NCBI GenBank assembly: GCA_037176705.1
Contig: CM073889.1
Location: forward strand, 100,209,890-100,273,889
DNA length: 64,000 nucleotides
Source: Molossus alvarezi
Lineage: Eukaryota > Chordata > Mammalia > Chiroptera > Molossidae
Reading direction: 5' to 3'
Each line of letters opens with the position of its first letter. Positions within the stretch are counted from its first letter, which is position 1. Both the position numbers and the translations under genes were made by a program. A model generated the notes under the pieces. That model ran no database searches and was not told the DNA's origin. It saw nothing but the letters and a program-made list of their open reading frames with translations. Below, in pieces: positions 43,091-54,570 of the stretch.

Positions 43091-43332
43091 GTCCGGGGGA
43101 GGGAGATCGGGGCTGCGTGGTGCCAGGGCGGATGAGGGGGAGTGGCAGGCTGCAGTGACATTTAACATGCAGAGCAGAGGGGAGCAGGTAAGGCTGCAGC
43201 CGGAAGTTGGGTGGACAGAGTGGACGGTGGTGCTACTCACACAAGGAGGGGTCCAGATGCGGGCCGAGGGCAGGAGTTCCTTGTGGGCACCTTGCATTTG
43301 AGAGGTCCTGTGCCTGACAACATTGGATTGAA

Positions 43333-43391
43333 TGACTCATTGATCTACTAACTGATTCATTAATCTACTAACTGATTCATTAATAAATGAT
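43333..43391 (+). repeat. 20-bp tandem repeat, about 2.9 units
   Basis: The unit TGATTCATTAATCTACTAAC appears once exactly, once as the variant TGACTCATTGATCTACTAAC, and once partially. The variant contains an AP-1 core TGACTCA. Confidence 0.9.
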
Positions 43392-43519
43392 GCTGAGACC
43401 TCTTTCCTAAGGGGAGACTCCCTGAGAGGCCCCCCACTGACTCAGGACACACCCTGGACAGGAACAGACAGACCACAGAGCAGGCACACGTGCAGGCGGC
43501 CAAGCCCTGGGGAACGAGC

Positions 43520-43870
43520 CCACATAATGAAAAGGTGCGTTATTATTACCACTACCTTTATCAGCTCTGACAAGATCGCAGCCCAAGGTGGGGCCGTCGC
43601 AGCCTTAATACAATATGAATGGGCTCTCCGGTGGCAGTTGGCTGTTGCATTGATTCTTATTCACTCAGGAGCTAAATCACGGTGCTAATGTAAAACATGT
43701 GTGAAATATCCCCTTTTCATGCACTAGCAATGGAAAGGACTTCACAAATCTGTAGCCAAATGAAAGTACTTATGAGTAATGGGAGTCTGCACACGGCATC
43801 ATTTTATCGCCATGTACAAGCCGGCCTCACCAAAGCTTTGCTTCCACATTAAGAAAGCGCTCCAGCCACC
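43520..43870. other. Candidate conserved non-coding element
   Basis: About 350 bp free of interspersed repeats, of even base composition and without open frames. It holds TTATTATTACCACTACCTTT, GTGCTAATGTAAAACATGTG and CATCATTTTATCGCCATGTA. It stands out from the GC-rich, repeat-laden surroundings. Conservation is inferred from composition only. Confidence 0.35.
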
Positions 43871-44425
43871 CCGGAGGTGCAGCACATGGCCCCTCCTTCA
43901 GCGGTGACACCTGACTGCCACCCAGGGCCTGAGGACTTAAAAAGGGTATTTCACACCATGTGGTTGCACTAGAACCACTGAATGTCAGGATGGGAAAGGA
44001 CCTCAGGCCACTCAGCTCACCTATGTGATGGATAGAGAGAGGGACCTGAGCAGGGTCATCAATTCCTCGGTGGCAGATCTCACTAGTCTAGGCCACACTG
44101 TTCTACCCCTGCATTCAGGACCCCGCAAACCTTTCTGGACATTCCACATCTCCAGGGTCCAGGGTTCTTCAGTCGTCACTGAAATTGCAGGAGGAAACGG
44201 GAGTGGAAACTATTTCTCACAGTCCAGGCAGGCAAAGAAAGGACTTTGCATCCTAGCAGGCCTTTTGGTGACTGTGGGATGCTAAGGGTTTGGGGGACAG
44301 AGGCACTTGGAGGACAGGGGGACAGGGCATAGGAATCTGGGAACAAGTCTTGTTCACGTATCTGGTTATAGATAATGCATACTCTGCCTACTTCTAGAAA
44401 AATTGGGGGCAGTTTGTAATTCAAA
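43871..44425. other. Unique DNA with weak MIR remains
   Basis: 43985-44090 resembles a reversed, diverged repeat. Nothing coding recognised. Confidence 0.35.
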
Positions 44426-44429
44426 ACAC

Positions 44430-44920
44430 ACACATACAACAGAATAGCTCACACTGACATCAGTTTGCAGGATTGTTCCTAGCAGTAAAAAAACTAGAAG
44501 TGACCCAAGTATCTCTTTATAGGAGGCTGGTTAAAAAAACCTGTCTGTGCATACAGTGGAATACTACACAGCTGTTAAAAAGTGAGGCAGTGCTCTATGG
44601 ACTAACAGAGATATTTCAAGGATACAAACGAAAGGAAATAAAAAAGCAAGGTGCAGAATAAACACTTGGCTATCTTATGTGTGGTAAAGTGGTAAACTAA
44701 GAATACATATTCAAATGTCTGTGTTTTGGCATCAAGAAACACTGGAAGAATAAACCAGAAAGTAATATAAATGGTGCCTCTCGTGGGCGACATGGGGCAG
44801 GGTTCAGAGAGAAGGGGATGGGTGAGTGAGAATTTTCAGTGTGTGCCTTTATGTATTTTGATTTTTTAACTATATACATTCTTTACCTTCTCAAAAACTA
44901 TAATTCAATTAAACACAAGA
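44430..44920 (+). mobile_element. Old L1 3' end
   Basis: AGTAAAAAAACTAGAAGTGA, CCAAGTATCTCTTTATAGGA, ATACAGTGGAATACTACACA and GCAAGGTGCAGAATAAAC are L1 ORF2 end and 3' UTR text. It ends in a short A-rich tail. Confidence 0.85.
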
Positions 44921-45590
44921 GGAAAGAGAAAATGGGAACTAATTCTAGGCACAAGAGCCAAACATTTCTCCCTTCGGCCCCCTGAGAAATGGACGCTTAT
45001 AGTGCCCAGTCCTGGGAGTGGATGGTGCATCACGAAGCCTCCGCTGGGAGGAGGCCGGAAACAGTGCAGACGGCAGGTGGCTCAGGCTGGCCACAGGCAT
45101 GACCTCCCTGCCTCGTCACTGGAGGGACCTGGGAGGGTGAAGGACAGGGCCAGCATCAGGCCAGCACATTCAAGGCCTGCCCATCTCTATAGGGCTATGC
45201 CCACATCTGCTCCCCAACTCGGCCCTGAATCATTGTTACCCCAGCCCTGACAGTCTGATTCCAGGAGCAACCAAACAAATCACAGTGTTCACGTTCTCAG
45301 GCTCCTGCACACCCAGCACACAGTGACCCACAGCTCCAGCCAACTCCCCACCCTCACCCCGGCCTTCCTCACTCTGTCCTCAGCTTGGCCCAGGTGCCCC
45401 CACTTCTGGGGGGCAGTGCCCCGTGTCCTGTGTTGCTCAGCCACAGTTCTTGCTGGAGAAGAATCTGGAGAGGCGAGAGGGCAGCACTCGCAGCGAAGGA
45501 TGACGCCTTCACGTGTGAACAACCCGTGCTCTCCCCCAGGTCCTCTCTGTCCTCCTGGAGCAGGAGGGGCGGCCAACCATCAATCACGGA
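44921..45590. other. GC-rich unique DNA, no gene seen
   Basis: Nothing recognised. Overlapping open frames of up to 103 codons show no domain. Confidence 0.4.
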
Positions 45591-45599
45591 AATGGACTG

Positions 45600-45690
45600 C
45601 GGGCACCAGATGTCCATCGAGGAGGCAAAATTAATTCTCGCCTATTAATCAATTGTATCATCTTATAAAAAATTAGAGGGCGTTGTACAA
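45600..45690. other. Short AT-rich, homeodomain-type stretch
   Basis: GAGGCAAAATTAATTCTCGC and CTATTAATCAATTGTATCAT lie in otherwise GC-rich unique DNA. Confidence 0.3.
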
Positions 45691-46039
45691 CCAGTTTTTA
45701 AAAAGACAGTAAGTAAAAACAGACGCACATACCTTGATCCCATTTCTGGGTAACGGGGATATATTTCCCAGCTCCCTGGTGACAACATGGATACAGACAG
45801 TGATATGGATGTAACAATTCCCTGAACTGTTGGTGGGGATGATCTCTGAAGAGGGAAGGAAAGTATCACAATTTCCTTCGCTTTCTCCATGAAGTAGTTC
45901 TATACTGTCTTAATGTTTTCTTATACAGAGCAGTTATTATTATTGTAATCTGAACACAGATCTCTATCACTCACGGCACAGCAGGCTGGGCTGGTGTGCC
46001 AAGGCAGAGATTCGGGGAAGAACTCCGTTCCCAGCCCTG

Positions 46040-46180
46040 TGCCATCGGCAGATGGGAACCGAAGCCCAGAGAGGCCCAGTGACTTTCCTGCTTGGCATCA
46101 CACAGCGAGTTAACGGCAAAGCGGGGCTGACAGCGCCCATCTCCCGACTCAGCCCTCCGCTCTTTCCACTGCGCCATGTG
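46040..46180 (-). repeat. MIR, reversed
   Basis: GAAGCCCAGAGAGGCCCAGT, GACTTTCCTGCTTGGCATCA and CACAGCGAGTTAACGGCAAA. Confidence 0.75.
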
Positions 46181-46549
46181 GCCTGAAGGGGAAATGAGTG
46201 TATATTTGCGGAGGGTTCTTTATGTAGCTGGGAGGGAAAATACTGGCCAAAGACAAAAACACAGACTTGGCGCTCCAGAACCACCACTGACGGGTAGAAG
46301 ATTCCAGACAAGTGTTCATTTAAAGATGAACATGAACTGTGCATCAAAGCCCCAGAGTGAGTGCTGAGTTGCAAAGCAAATTAGACTGAGTGGGTGAATG
46401 GACGGCTGGTCCACCCAGCGCTCACCCGACGGTGCCAGCAAGCCGGGAGAAGATATACGGTCTGACTCAGAAAGGCAACAGAGGGTCTGGGTCAGGGGAG
46501 GCTTCTTCAAGGAATGTCTCTCTGATAGAAAAATAATCACTGCTGTCTC

Positions 46550-46660
46550 CTCAAAAGGCAGCTGAAATGGCAGGATGCATATTAATCAATTAACGAACAT
46601 CATTAAATCTTTTGTTCTGCCGGGTTCAGAAGGCCTGGCTGACAGGTTTAAGGATGGTAG
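46550..46660. other. Candidate regulatory element with clustered homeodomain and SOX-type sites
   Basis: ATGCATATTAATCAATTAAC, GAACATCATTAAATC and CTTTTGTTCTG occur within 60 bp. No repeat recognised. Confidence 0.35.
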
Positions 46661-47185
46661 CCTCTCCCAGTGGGTCACTGCCTGACAACTCAAAAAGGCT
46701 CTAACTCATCTTTCTGCTGGGTGATCTTGGTGTCCTGTGACTGGCAGTCTCTAGCCCTCATTTTGTGCCGGAGGAAGTGGCTACAGGACTTGCTCGGGGT
46801 CCCCTGGGCGTTGTCAGAGGCAGTGCTGGGTGTGAGATCTTCTGGGCCTGGCCATGTGCTTCTCCCCACCCGCTCTTCCAGGGCTGCAGGCCCAGAAAAG
46901 GGGACAGACAGCCTCTGGGAAAGTGAAACAGCCCAAAACCGCAACACAAACCAGTGCAGGGTCAGACGCTGTGTCTCCCTCCCAGACCACCTGCACCATG
47001 ATGTGGGCACATTTTACCACTCGTATTTTGTCTTCTGAATATGGTTTGTACATGTGAGCTTGTGTATATGAATACACATGTGTACAGTGTTGAATGTTTG
47101 ACTAACTCTTTATAGTCCTGAAGTGTTTTTACATACATTGCCCATTAAACTCTTTCTTCATAGTAAAAGATGTCAGTAGGATGAG
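46661..47185. other. Unique DNA, no gene seen
   Basis: Nothing recognised. A 122-codon plus frame (46670-47038) has two antisense partners and no domain. Confidence 0.4.
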
Positions 47186-47189
47186 TAAT

Positions 47190-47480
47190 CTAGTTATTTC
47201 TATTTGATAGATAAGGAAACTGAGGCTCGGCACAGTCTGCCCTATGCCTTGTTCCTCCTCTGTGGCAGAAGGGGAAGAGACAAAAAATAAAAGTTGTTAA
47301 GGGCCCATGGGGGCCAAGAGCTCTCTCTACATCATTTCATCTCATCCTCCCAACCATCCTGGGGTGGGGGGAGGCACTGTTACCCCATCTTACACTTGAG
47401 GACACTGAGACTCAGAGTCACCTGCCCCAAGGGTCAGAGCCAGAATTCAACACCAGGGCTTTGGGACCCAGCGCCGAGGT
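47190..47480 (-). repeat. Two reversed MIR copies
   Basis: The first is at 47195-47240 (GATAGATAAGGAAACTGAGG). The second is at 47310-47480 (TCATCTCATCCTCCCAACCA, CACTTGAGGACACTGAGACT, GAGCCAGAATTCAACACCAG). Confidence 0.8.
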
Positions 47481-48735
47481 CTGTGGAGATTGCGAAAGTC
47501 CACCGTGGGGCCAACTTTGTGCCAGGTACTGGGTAAGTCCTTTCTCAAAATATCAATGCTAACAATAGCTTTCTGAGCCGTTACAGGTGCCAGGAGTGGG
47601 CTGAGCCCTGTCCATGCAGGATTCTTGAGGACGAGGCACATGTGCGGCTTGTCTTTGAACCCTCACGCGGCACAACGCTGGGCTCCCTGTTGACTGAAGC
47701 ATCCACCACAGCCCTGCCTTTCCCCCTTCCATTCCTGCTGTGTAAAGGAAAGGATAGTGGGCTCTGAGGTGACAGTGCCCCAGGCTGCCATTCACATCCT
47801 GAGGAACTCCACACACACCCTACAGGGGAAGTCAGAGAGCCCCCCACCAGCTCTCTGCACCCAGAAACCAAGTCAGCTCCCAGGAACACCTCACATCCCT
47901 TCACCTCGATGTAAGCAACTGCCGCCCACCTTTTCCAAGATTTCCACTCGGGTTGTGTTCTCTCACTGCCCTAAGGAATGATTTGATGATGGTAAAAAAC
48001 ATTTCCACATGAAGGCTCGGCTGTCTCTGAGTCATAATTCATTGCTTTGTTTCTGTGGTTTATACATTTTTTAAAAAACTTGAAAGCGAGGGCAGGAGTG
48101 AGTGAGTGTGGATGGGGTGAGTAATCCCAGCCCCTCTCAGCTCTGGTGGGAAGAGGAGAACAAGCGGTGGAGGCAGAGAGGGGGAGCAGCTGGGAGGGCG
48201 GGGCAAGGGGAGCATCAACCCCAGCTCCAGACAGGGAGGACTCGGGCTCCCGAGTCAGATAAGACTGTAATCCAAACAAGGTCTATGTGCTCAGCTGCGG
48301 AGCGTGGGAGAGCCGAGGCGGGAGACGGGGAGGTGTTCCAGCTGAGTGATCCATGACCAACAAAGGGATGACCTGTTCAAATCCTCCCAGGCCGCGAGGC
48401 CCAGGTCAAGTGCCACCTCCTCCAGGTGGCCTTCGAGGACCACCCCAGCTAAGAGCTGTCGTCCTTCCTCTGAACCTGAACTTTCCATGTATCCCTAGGG
48501 CTCGTGGCTTTGCTAGTCCCACCACTGCTTATTCTTCTCACCCCCCCAATTCCATTGTGAGTTCCCCAAGGGCAGAGAACTTGTTTTTACCATCTTTGTA
48601 TTTTCTGTGCATGTGACACCCACAACGGTCCGTAATTTGGATGATGTTGATGTTCGGCTACACCTGTATACAGACCCACGAGCTTCCAAGTTTTGGAAAA
48701 CAGCACCTAGTAATGGTCACACCCCTTAACCTGAG
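47481..48735. other. GC-rich unique DNA, no gene seen
   Basis: 48380-48600 has the degraded look of an old repeat (GTCAAGTGCCACCTCCTCCA, GTGAGTTCCCCAAGGGCAGA), as in L2-derived DNA. No coding signal. Confidence 0.4.
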
Positions 48736-48739
48736 GTCT

Positions 48740-48910
48740 TGGGCTTTATACTGTACGAAGCCCTTCCATTATCTTATGAGGTAGGTGGCAGGTGATATTA
48801 AGCTCATTTTACAGATAAGAAAACTGAGTCTCAGAAGTTTCAGCAATTGCCGCATGACCAGTTTGTACACAGAAACTGCTCTGGAACCCAGGTTTCTGCC
48901 CTTATTCAGA
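48740..48910 (-). repeat. MIR, reversed
   Basis: CATTATCTTATGAGGTAGGT, ACAGATAAGAAAACTGAGTC and TCTGGAACCCAGGTTTCTGC. Confidence 0.85.
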
Positions 48911-49265
48911 TTTTCTTGGGAGAGGCTGGAGGTTTCTATCTCTTTCAAAGCATCTGACACATGATTTGGGGGAACACTGCATTGCTATGGCCCACCCCCA
49001 TCCCAGATGCGCAGTGTGTGTTAGCATAGCCAAGGCTCCGAAGAAACCTGCGGGGCTTAGTTCAACACAATCTCCTCCAAACTTTCCTTACCTGGAACCC
49101 TTCTGCGTGGACGTTTTGCACGGGGAATTTCTACTGCCCTGGTATGGCTTTCCTAAAGGGTAAACCACGCGCAGGAGAAGCTGAATGTTACAGACCGACA
49201 GAGGCTTCAGCCAGGTGAATAAAGCTCTCCTGGTGCAACCTCAGGGCTCAGCCAGCTGGTAAGAA
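48911..49265. other. Unique DNA, no gene seen
   Basis: Nothing recognised. Confidence 0.45.
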
Positions 49266-49269
49266 CATT

Positions 49270-50165
49270 TCCTATTACTGTGTTTTCTACGTGTTATTAC
49301 TGAACTTTTCAAACATACAAAAATAGAAGAGTATCATAAATCCCCACGTACCATCACCAAGCACCATACTAGCTTCCACAATATTCAACATTCTGTTTTG
49401 CTTCTCCCACCCTCTTTTTTCTGAAATACCGTCAAGAAAACCCCAGATATCATGTCCTTTGCAAATACTTCAGGACGTAACACTGCCACAATATAACACA
49501 CCCTAAAAGAATTAACAGTAATTCCTGAATGTCGAACACCCGGCCTGTCTCTAACCTCCCTAATTCTCTCAGATATGTCCTCCTCCAGCAGGTAGGCTTG
49601 AATGAGAATTCAAGCCAACCCAAAGAGTACATTTGGTTGGTATGGCTCTTAAAACTCCTTAATCTGTAATAATTCCCCCTATACCTCTCTTTTACGTCCC
49701 CTCATCCTGTTGGAGAAGTTTGGAGCTTCTTGCGGACTGGATTTGGGGATGCCCTCCCCTGCAAAGGTGTCCCACATGTTCCTGGGGTCCCCTGCATACA
49801 GTGGTAATTAGATCAACAGGCTCGAACACATTTAGGTTCAGCTCTGGCAAGAACACATCGTGGGTGGTGCTGTGTCCTTCCTACTGCGTTCCATCTACTT
49901 GTCCAGCTGCAGCAAAGCTAGTGTTGATCCGTGGCTTTGGAGGGTGGGGCACATCTCTTGCTGAGCAACTAGGTCCTCCCAGTGTCTCCATGGTTCTATC
50001 ATATTCTAGAATTTGGTTCTAGATACTATACTTCTCTAACCCAGGATTTGCCCGTTTTCTATGATTTTGTGGAATACTCTCCTATCATTAAGAATCCAAA
50101 ATTCTACCAGCCTATCTTTTCCTACACTGTCTCTAGGTGATCTTTTACCTTTCCTCTTTTTGTCT
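49270..50165. repeat. Old L1-derived 3'-UTR-like block
   Basis: AACTTTTCAAACATACAAAA, ATACTTCAGGACGTAACACT, TAGATCAACAGGCTCGAACA and GTGGTGCTGTGTCCTTCCTA follow, in order, a long AT-rich text common in mammalian L1M-type 3' regions. Orientation and subfamily not resolved. Confidence 0.5.
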
Positions 50166-50186
50166 TTAAAGAAAAGACTTTAAAAC

Positions 50187-50452
50187 AATTTTTTTTAATC
50201 CTCACCTGAAGATATTTTTCTATTTATCTTCAGATAGAGTGGGAGGGAGGGAGGGAGGGAGGGAGAGAGAGAGAGAGAGAGAGAGAGAAACATCAATGTG
50301 AGAGAGACACACCCACTGGTTGCCTCCCGCACAACCCCAACCAGGGCCGGGGATGAGCCGCAACTGAGGTACGTGCCCTTGACCGGAACTGAACCCATGA
50401 CTCATTGTTCAGGGGGGCCTACGCTCTAACTGCTGAGCCAAACCAGCCAGGG
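50187..50452 (-). mobile_element. Ves SINE, full length, with expanded (GGGA)n/(GA)n tract
   Basis: Reverse orientation. The right end CTGAGCCAAACCAGCCAGGG is the complement of the head. The internal purine tract (50239-50287) is longer than in sister copies. Target duplication AAGAAAAGAC is at 50170-50179 and about 50453-50462. Confidence 0.9.
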
Positions 50453-50462
50453 CAAGAAAAGA

Positions 50463-50690
50463 CATTTTTTATGAAGACACAAGCTGGGGACCCCATGTTC
50501 CCTTCAGGTCAGGGCCTACTGGTGACTCCATGAATTTAGCTGGAGTCCCAGAGTCTCAGGCTGTGGATTTCTCCACTCATCTCTTAGGAGAGGAGTCAGA
50601 ATCTCAAGGAGAACAAGAACACATAGTTCAACATGATAAATATGCATCCAAAAGTTTTAAAAACCAAATTACACAAATCAAGCTTATTCT
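50463..50690. other. Unique DNA, no gene seen
   Basis: Nothing recognised. Confidence 0.4.
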
Positions 50691-50860
50691 GAGAGGTTCG
50701 TTTTGCCAGGGGTCTCTAGTGCTCCAATCAGCATAATTAAATAGCGTGATCGCTCTAGAATTGATTGTGGTTTTCACATTTTTTAATCACCCAAGGACCA
50801 TTTCCACTAGATGATTTTAAGCTAATAAGAACCCCCAAATTAGAAACGAATTAAGGAGAT
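50690..50860. other. AT-rich, repeat-free stretch
   Basis: CAATCAGCATAATTAAATAG and GAATTGATTGTGGTTTTCAC resemble homeodomain and RUNX-type (TGTGGTT) cores. Confidence 0.3.
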
Positions 50861-51375
50861 GGAAAATACAAATGTATTTGTTTTTAGTCAGGCACTATTT
50901 TTATCAGAGGAATCATGAAAAATTAAAATTGTTAAATACACAGATGAAGGTTGTCAGTCAAGGGCAATGTGGCTTTCTGCCTCTCCCTGCTGCAACATTT
51001 TGAGGTGCTGTCCCAGAAGCCGTTCCCCGTGGGCCCCAGGAAGCAATGAAGAGACTACGCACAGAACAAGCAGCGCACCTTGGCAAGGGAAGGTGCTGCC
51101 ACAGAACACTCTCAGACCATGGAGACTAAGATTCACAGTGCCTCTTGCTTTCCAAATCAATGCGTGCAGACCCAGCAACAGGATTAAATCACTGCACTGC
51201 TTCTCACACCCACTCAATACACGAGAACATGGAGCCTGGGGAAGCTGGGAGTTCTGCATGGGGTCACACAGCTTAGAAAGAGCCACGATTACATCTCTAC
51301 CTCAATGTGCTTGGTTTTGTAAAACACCCTCCTCCCCGTTCCCCAAGTGCACCATAGATTAACTTCTAAAATAGA
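50861..51375. other. Unique DNA, no gene seen
   Basis: Nothing recognised. A diverged MIR-like core is possible at 51215-51290. Confidence 0.4.
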
Positions 51376-51603
51376 TGTTGCCCGGCCGGTGTGGCTCGGA
51401 TTGAGCGTCGACCCATGCACCAAGAGGTCGCCCATTCGATTCCTGGTCAGGGCACATGCCCAGGTTGTGGGGACCCGATCCCCAGTGGGGGGCATGCAGG
51501 AGGCAGCCAATCAATGTTCAAACATCTTATGGATGTTTCTATATCTCTCTCCCTCTCCCTTCATCTCTCTCTAAAAATGAATAAAGAAAAAAAATTATTT
51601 AAT
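51376..51603 (+). mobile_element. Ves SINE, full length, 'CATGCACCAAGAGG' subtype
   Basis: Head GCCCGGCCGGTGTGGCTCGG, then ACCCATGCACCAAGAGGTCG and GGGGCATGCAGGAGGCAGCC, with an AATAAAG-type tail. Target duplication AAAATAGATGTTG. Five bases near the A box (AGTGG in sister copies) are missing, so its pol III promoter is probably weakened. Confidence 0.95.
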
Positions 51604-52385
51604 AAAATAGATGTTGTCATAATGACACTGGTTTGTGGGACTCTCTTAGGATTCATGACAGACTTGAGCACTCAGGCCCAGGAGAGGCATCAGAAATGAG
51701 GAATCAGCTGCTCCAATAGGAGGGACCCCCCTCTAGAGAAGCAGCAGCACAGGGACCCACAGACCACGACCATGAACATCCATGGACCCCTGACCCAGCC
51801 ACACACTATGTCATGTTGACCCAGCATTGAAAACAACATTTCAGCCCCCGGGCCTGGAGAACTTCCATTCATTGTGTGGACTCTGTACTTATTGCACCAC
51901 AGCTGATGCCCAAGTCAGCTCGTGTCACTGACCTGTACCTCCTTATCCTGCTCCCTGCACACCAGGCCCCGAGGATGTGGAATCCACCTCACACACTCCC
52001 TTCGAGCCTCCTTCCCCATCGCAGGATCCTCACCAAACCCAGGCCAGGTAAGAGAGAAAGGCCTGTGGGACGTCCTTAGACGGCTGCCTCAGTCGCCGTA
52101 GGCCCAGAAGGACGAATTATGAACTTTCACGATAATCTGGGTAGATTCCAAACTCAGATGTCAGGAAACATACTGCCGCCACAGTTCCCTCTCCCAGAGG
52201 AGAAAGGGGCTGGGGGCTAAGTCAGAGGCCGGCCCGGTGGGGAGGAGCCCTGGTGAGAGCACGCAGCCGGCTCTGCTGGTGAGGGCACAGTGCTGGCAGG
52301 CCAACCCGCCACGTGACGCTGAGTGGAAAGGCACCCCGAGGCTCGACCCAGCTCCCAGGCTAGACAGCACCCCCAGGTAGGGAAT
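51604..52385. other. GC-rich unique DNA, no gene seen
   Basis: Nothing recognised. Confidence 0.4.
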
Positions 52386-52387
52386 GA

Positions 52388-52495
52388 AGAGTCTTAACAT
52401 TTTATAACTTTACAAAGGACTTTCACATACCCTATCTCATTTGAGTCTCAGAAAAACCCCAAAGGGCAGAAATTATCGAAATCCTTCTTCAGAGT
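52388..52495 (-). repeat. MIR, reversed
   Basis: CTTTACAAAGGACTTTCACA, CCTATCTCATTTGAGTCTCA and AAGGGCAGAAATTATCG. Confidence 0.7.
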
Positions 52496-53200
52496 GGGCC
52501 GGGAATAGAACTTGACCTTGGGGAGTACCGACCCTGAGCCTATGTGAATAAATGTGCACAGAATTGCTGCTTTCTGCTGTTGTTGGGGCCAGTGGCTGCA
52601 GCAACTGTCATTCACAGAATAATAAAAAATATACTCCCCACCCCCAGAAAGAACACCCACACTGTGACAATAGGCTCCCTGGCCCGAAGGGGGGTTACCT
52701 GCATTTTTATGACTCAGGAAGAAAGGGGGCAGGTAAAGTAAGGAGGGGCCCTTGTTACAAAGGCCGAGGCTGGGAGACGAGAGAGTTGAAGGGCACACAG
52801 CTTTTGGAGTAGGATCCCTGGCCTGGGTCCCAAGATACCTGGGATGGCTTAGGTAACAAGTCTGGAGTGGGTGATAACCCTCACTCCACAGGAGCACAGA
52901 GCCTTGGGAGAGTCCCACCTTTGAGAGGCCATGTTCTCTGTGGCCGTGACATGAGCTTGGATGCCCCAGATGATCAGGTCTAGATAAGGAGGGGCCACAG
53001 GCAGATGCCACCACCCTGGGCCAAGGTCTAAGCCCCACCCACTCCCCATCTGACCTCAAAAGTCCCTTGGTTCTCATACAACGGAAGGATGGAGACAGAA
53101 CAACAGAAACGCCTGCTGGGAAAATTTTGCCAAACTGAGCCATTAGGGGAACTCAAGTGGGTTTCATTGGATGTTGGAAATAAAAAGTCACAGAGCAATT
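52496..53200. other. GC-rich unique DNA, no gene seen
   Basis: A 231-codon minus frame (52448-53143) covers this stretch but starts inside MIR DNA and shows no domain. Confidence 0.45.
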
Positions 53201-53350
53201 ATTCCTTATTTGATTTAGTGCTGATAGTTACCCAACAAGACAGAAATGATCAGTTCCACATTGAATGAAGCTCCTGAGGCTCAGAGAGCTTCAGGAACTG
53301 CCTGAGGTCAGCCCCAGAAGCCACACAGGTGGCCGTGTTCTGAGCCCAGC
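53200..53350 (-). repeat. MIR, reversed
   Basis: TGAAGCTCCTGAGGCTCAGA, GAGCTTCAGGAACTGCCTGA and GAAGCCACACAGGTGGC. Confidence 0.75.
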
Positions 53351-54295
53351 CCGTGAGACGCACAGCCAGGCTGGTTCCAGAGAACATATGTCACCATCTA
53401 GACTAGTGAGTCAACACATCTCTGATCATTCAAGCCAGCTTCCCGAGGCATTCATTCCAGATGTGTCATAAGCAGAGGACATAATAGTAAACCCTGTTGT
53501 TTAGCTCAGGATTCATTCAGCTCTGGGAGCCCCTTGGCAAGCAAGATAGTCTAGATTCTAGTCTAGATTCCAGACCTGAGCTGTCAACACAGGCGCCACC
53601 AGCCACATGGAGCTGTTGAGCACTTGAAATGCAGCTGGTCCAAACTGAGATGTCCAGCAAGCATCAAAGACGAATGTAAACTATCTCATTAATAATTCCC
53701 GTATCGATTACATGTGGCAAGGGTAATACTTTGTCCATGTCGAGTGAAACGAAACACCTTATTAGAAATAATTTCACTTGCTATGTGTACCTTTTTTAAG
53801 GTGGCACCTAGAATATTAAAAATAATACACGTGGCTCGTGCTCAGCCCCTCCCGGGCAGCCCTGTTCCAGGTGTCAAGTCTTGCCTGGGTCTCTGCACCC
53901 ACCTCACCCTGCCCCACCCCCAAGAACAGCGCTGGGAGCCCAGGAGGCAAGGCCCTCAAGCATTCCGGAACGTTCTCTCTTCTGAACACTTCTGCAGATT
54001 CCTGAATCAATCCCCTCTCGCCCATACTCAGTGTCCATACAGAATTCCCAGGCCCAGCAACTGCCAAAGCAGTCCCAGGTAGCACAGGCATCAGTTGGGA
54101 GTGTGCAGGTGCTTTAACCCGTATTATCCATGGCCAGAGGAATTCTGATGACCGGTTTCCAATGCCCCAGGCTCAAACCCCGTCAGCAATGGACGGCCCT
54201 GGGAACTAGGCTGTTCCTCCCAGCCCTCTTTGCTCCGCCTCTGCCAGACCGTGAGCTCCTCCCAAAGCGGAGCAGTGGGAGTAAACGAAACAGAC
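53351..54295. other. Unique DNA, mostly unrecognised
   Basis: 53545-53572 holds a 12-bp direct duplication AGTCTAGATTCT / AGTCTAGATTCC. 53580-53830 (GGCGCCACCAGCCACATGGA, GCTGTTGAGCACTTGAAATG, AACTGAGATGTCCAGCAAGC) reads like an old dispersed repeat that I cannot name. Confidence 0.4.
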
Positions 54296-54299
54296 TGAT

Positions 54300-54570
54300 C
54301 ACTTATCAGGGTTCCAGCTGCTGTGCCAAGTGTTCGGCATGTTTTCTCTTATTTATTTCTCCCCACCAGCCTGTGCGTATCGTCCTGTTCTGAGGACAGG
54401 AGCCTGCGGCTCTCAGAGGCGTGGATCCGTCTCCACTCCTGTGCTTTTCCCTCTGCCCCGTGGGTACTCCCACCCCAGGAGCAGGCGCCCCTGGGAACCT
54501 TCGCATTTCTGGTACCTAGCGCAGTGCCCAGTGTACGATAGGTACTTGGTAAATATTGGTAAACTAGGTT
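54300..54570. repeat. MIR/L2 fragments
   Basis: A MIR piece (GTGCCAAGTGTTCGGCATGT) and a MIR/L2 tail (GTACCTAGCGCAGTGCCCAG, GTACTTGGTAAATATTGG). Confidence 0.55.

Noticed and set aside
52448..53143. 231-codon open frame, minus
   Set aside because: One end lies in MIR-derived DNA. Low-complexity Ser/Gly/Pro-rich translation with no domain. Explained by GC content.
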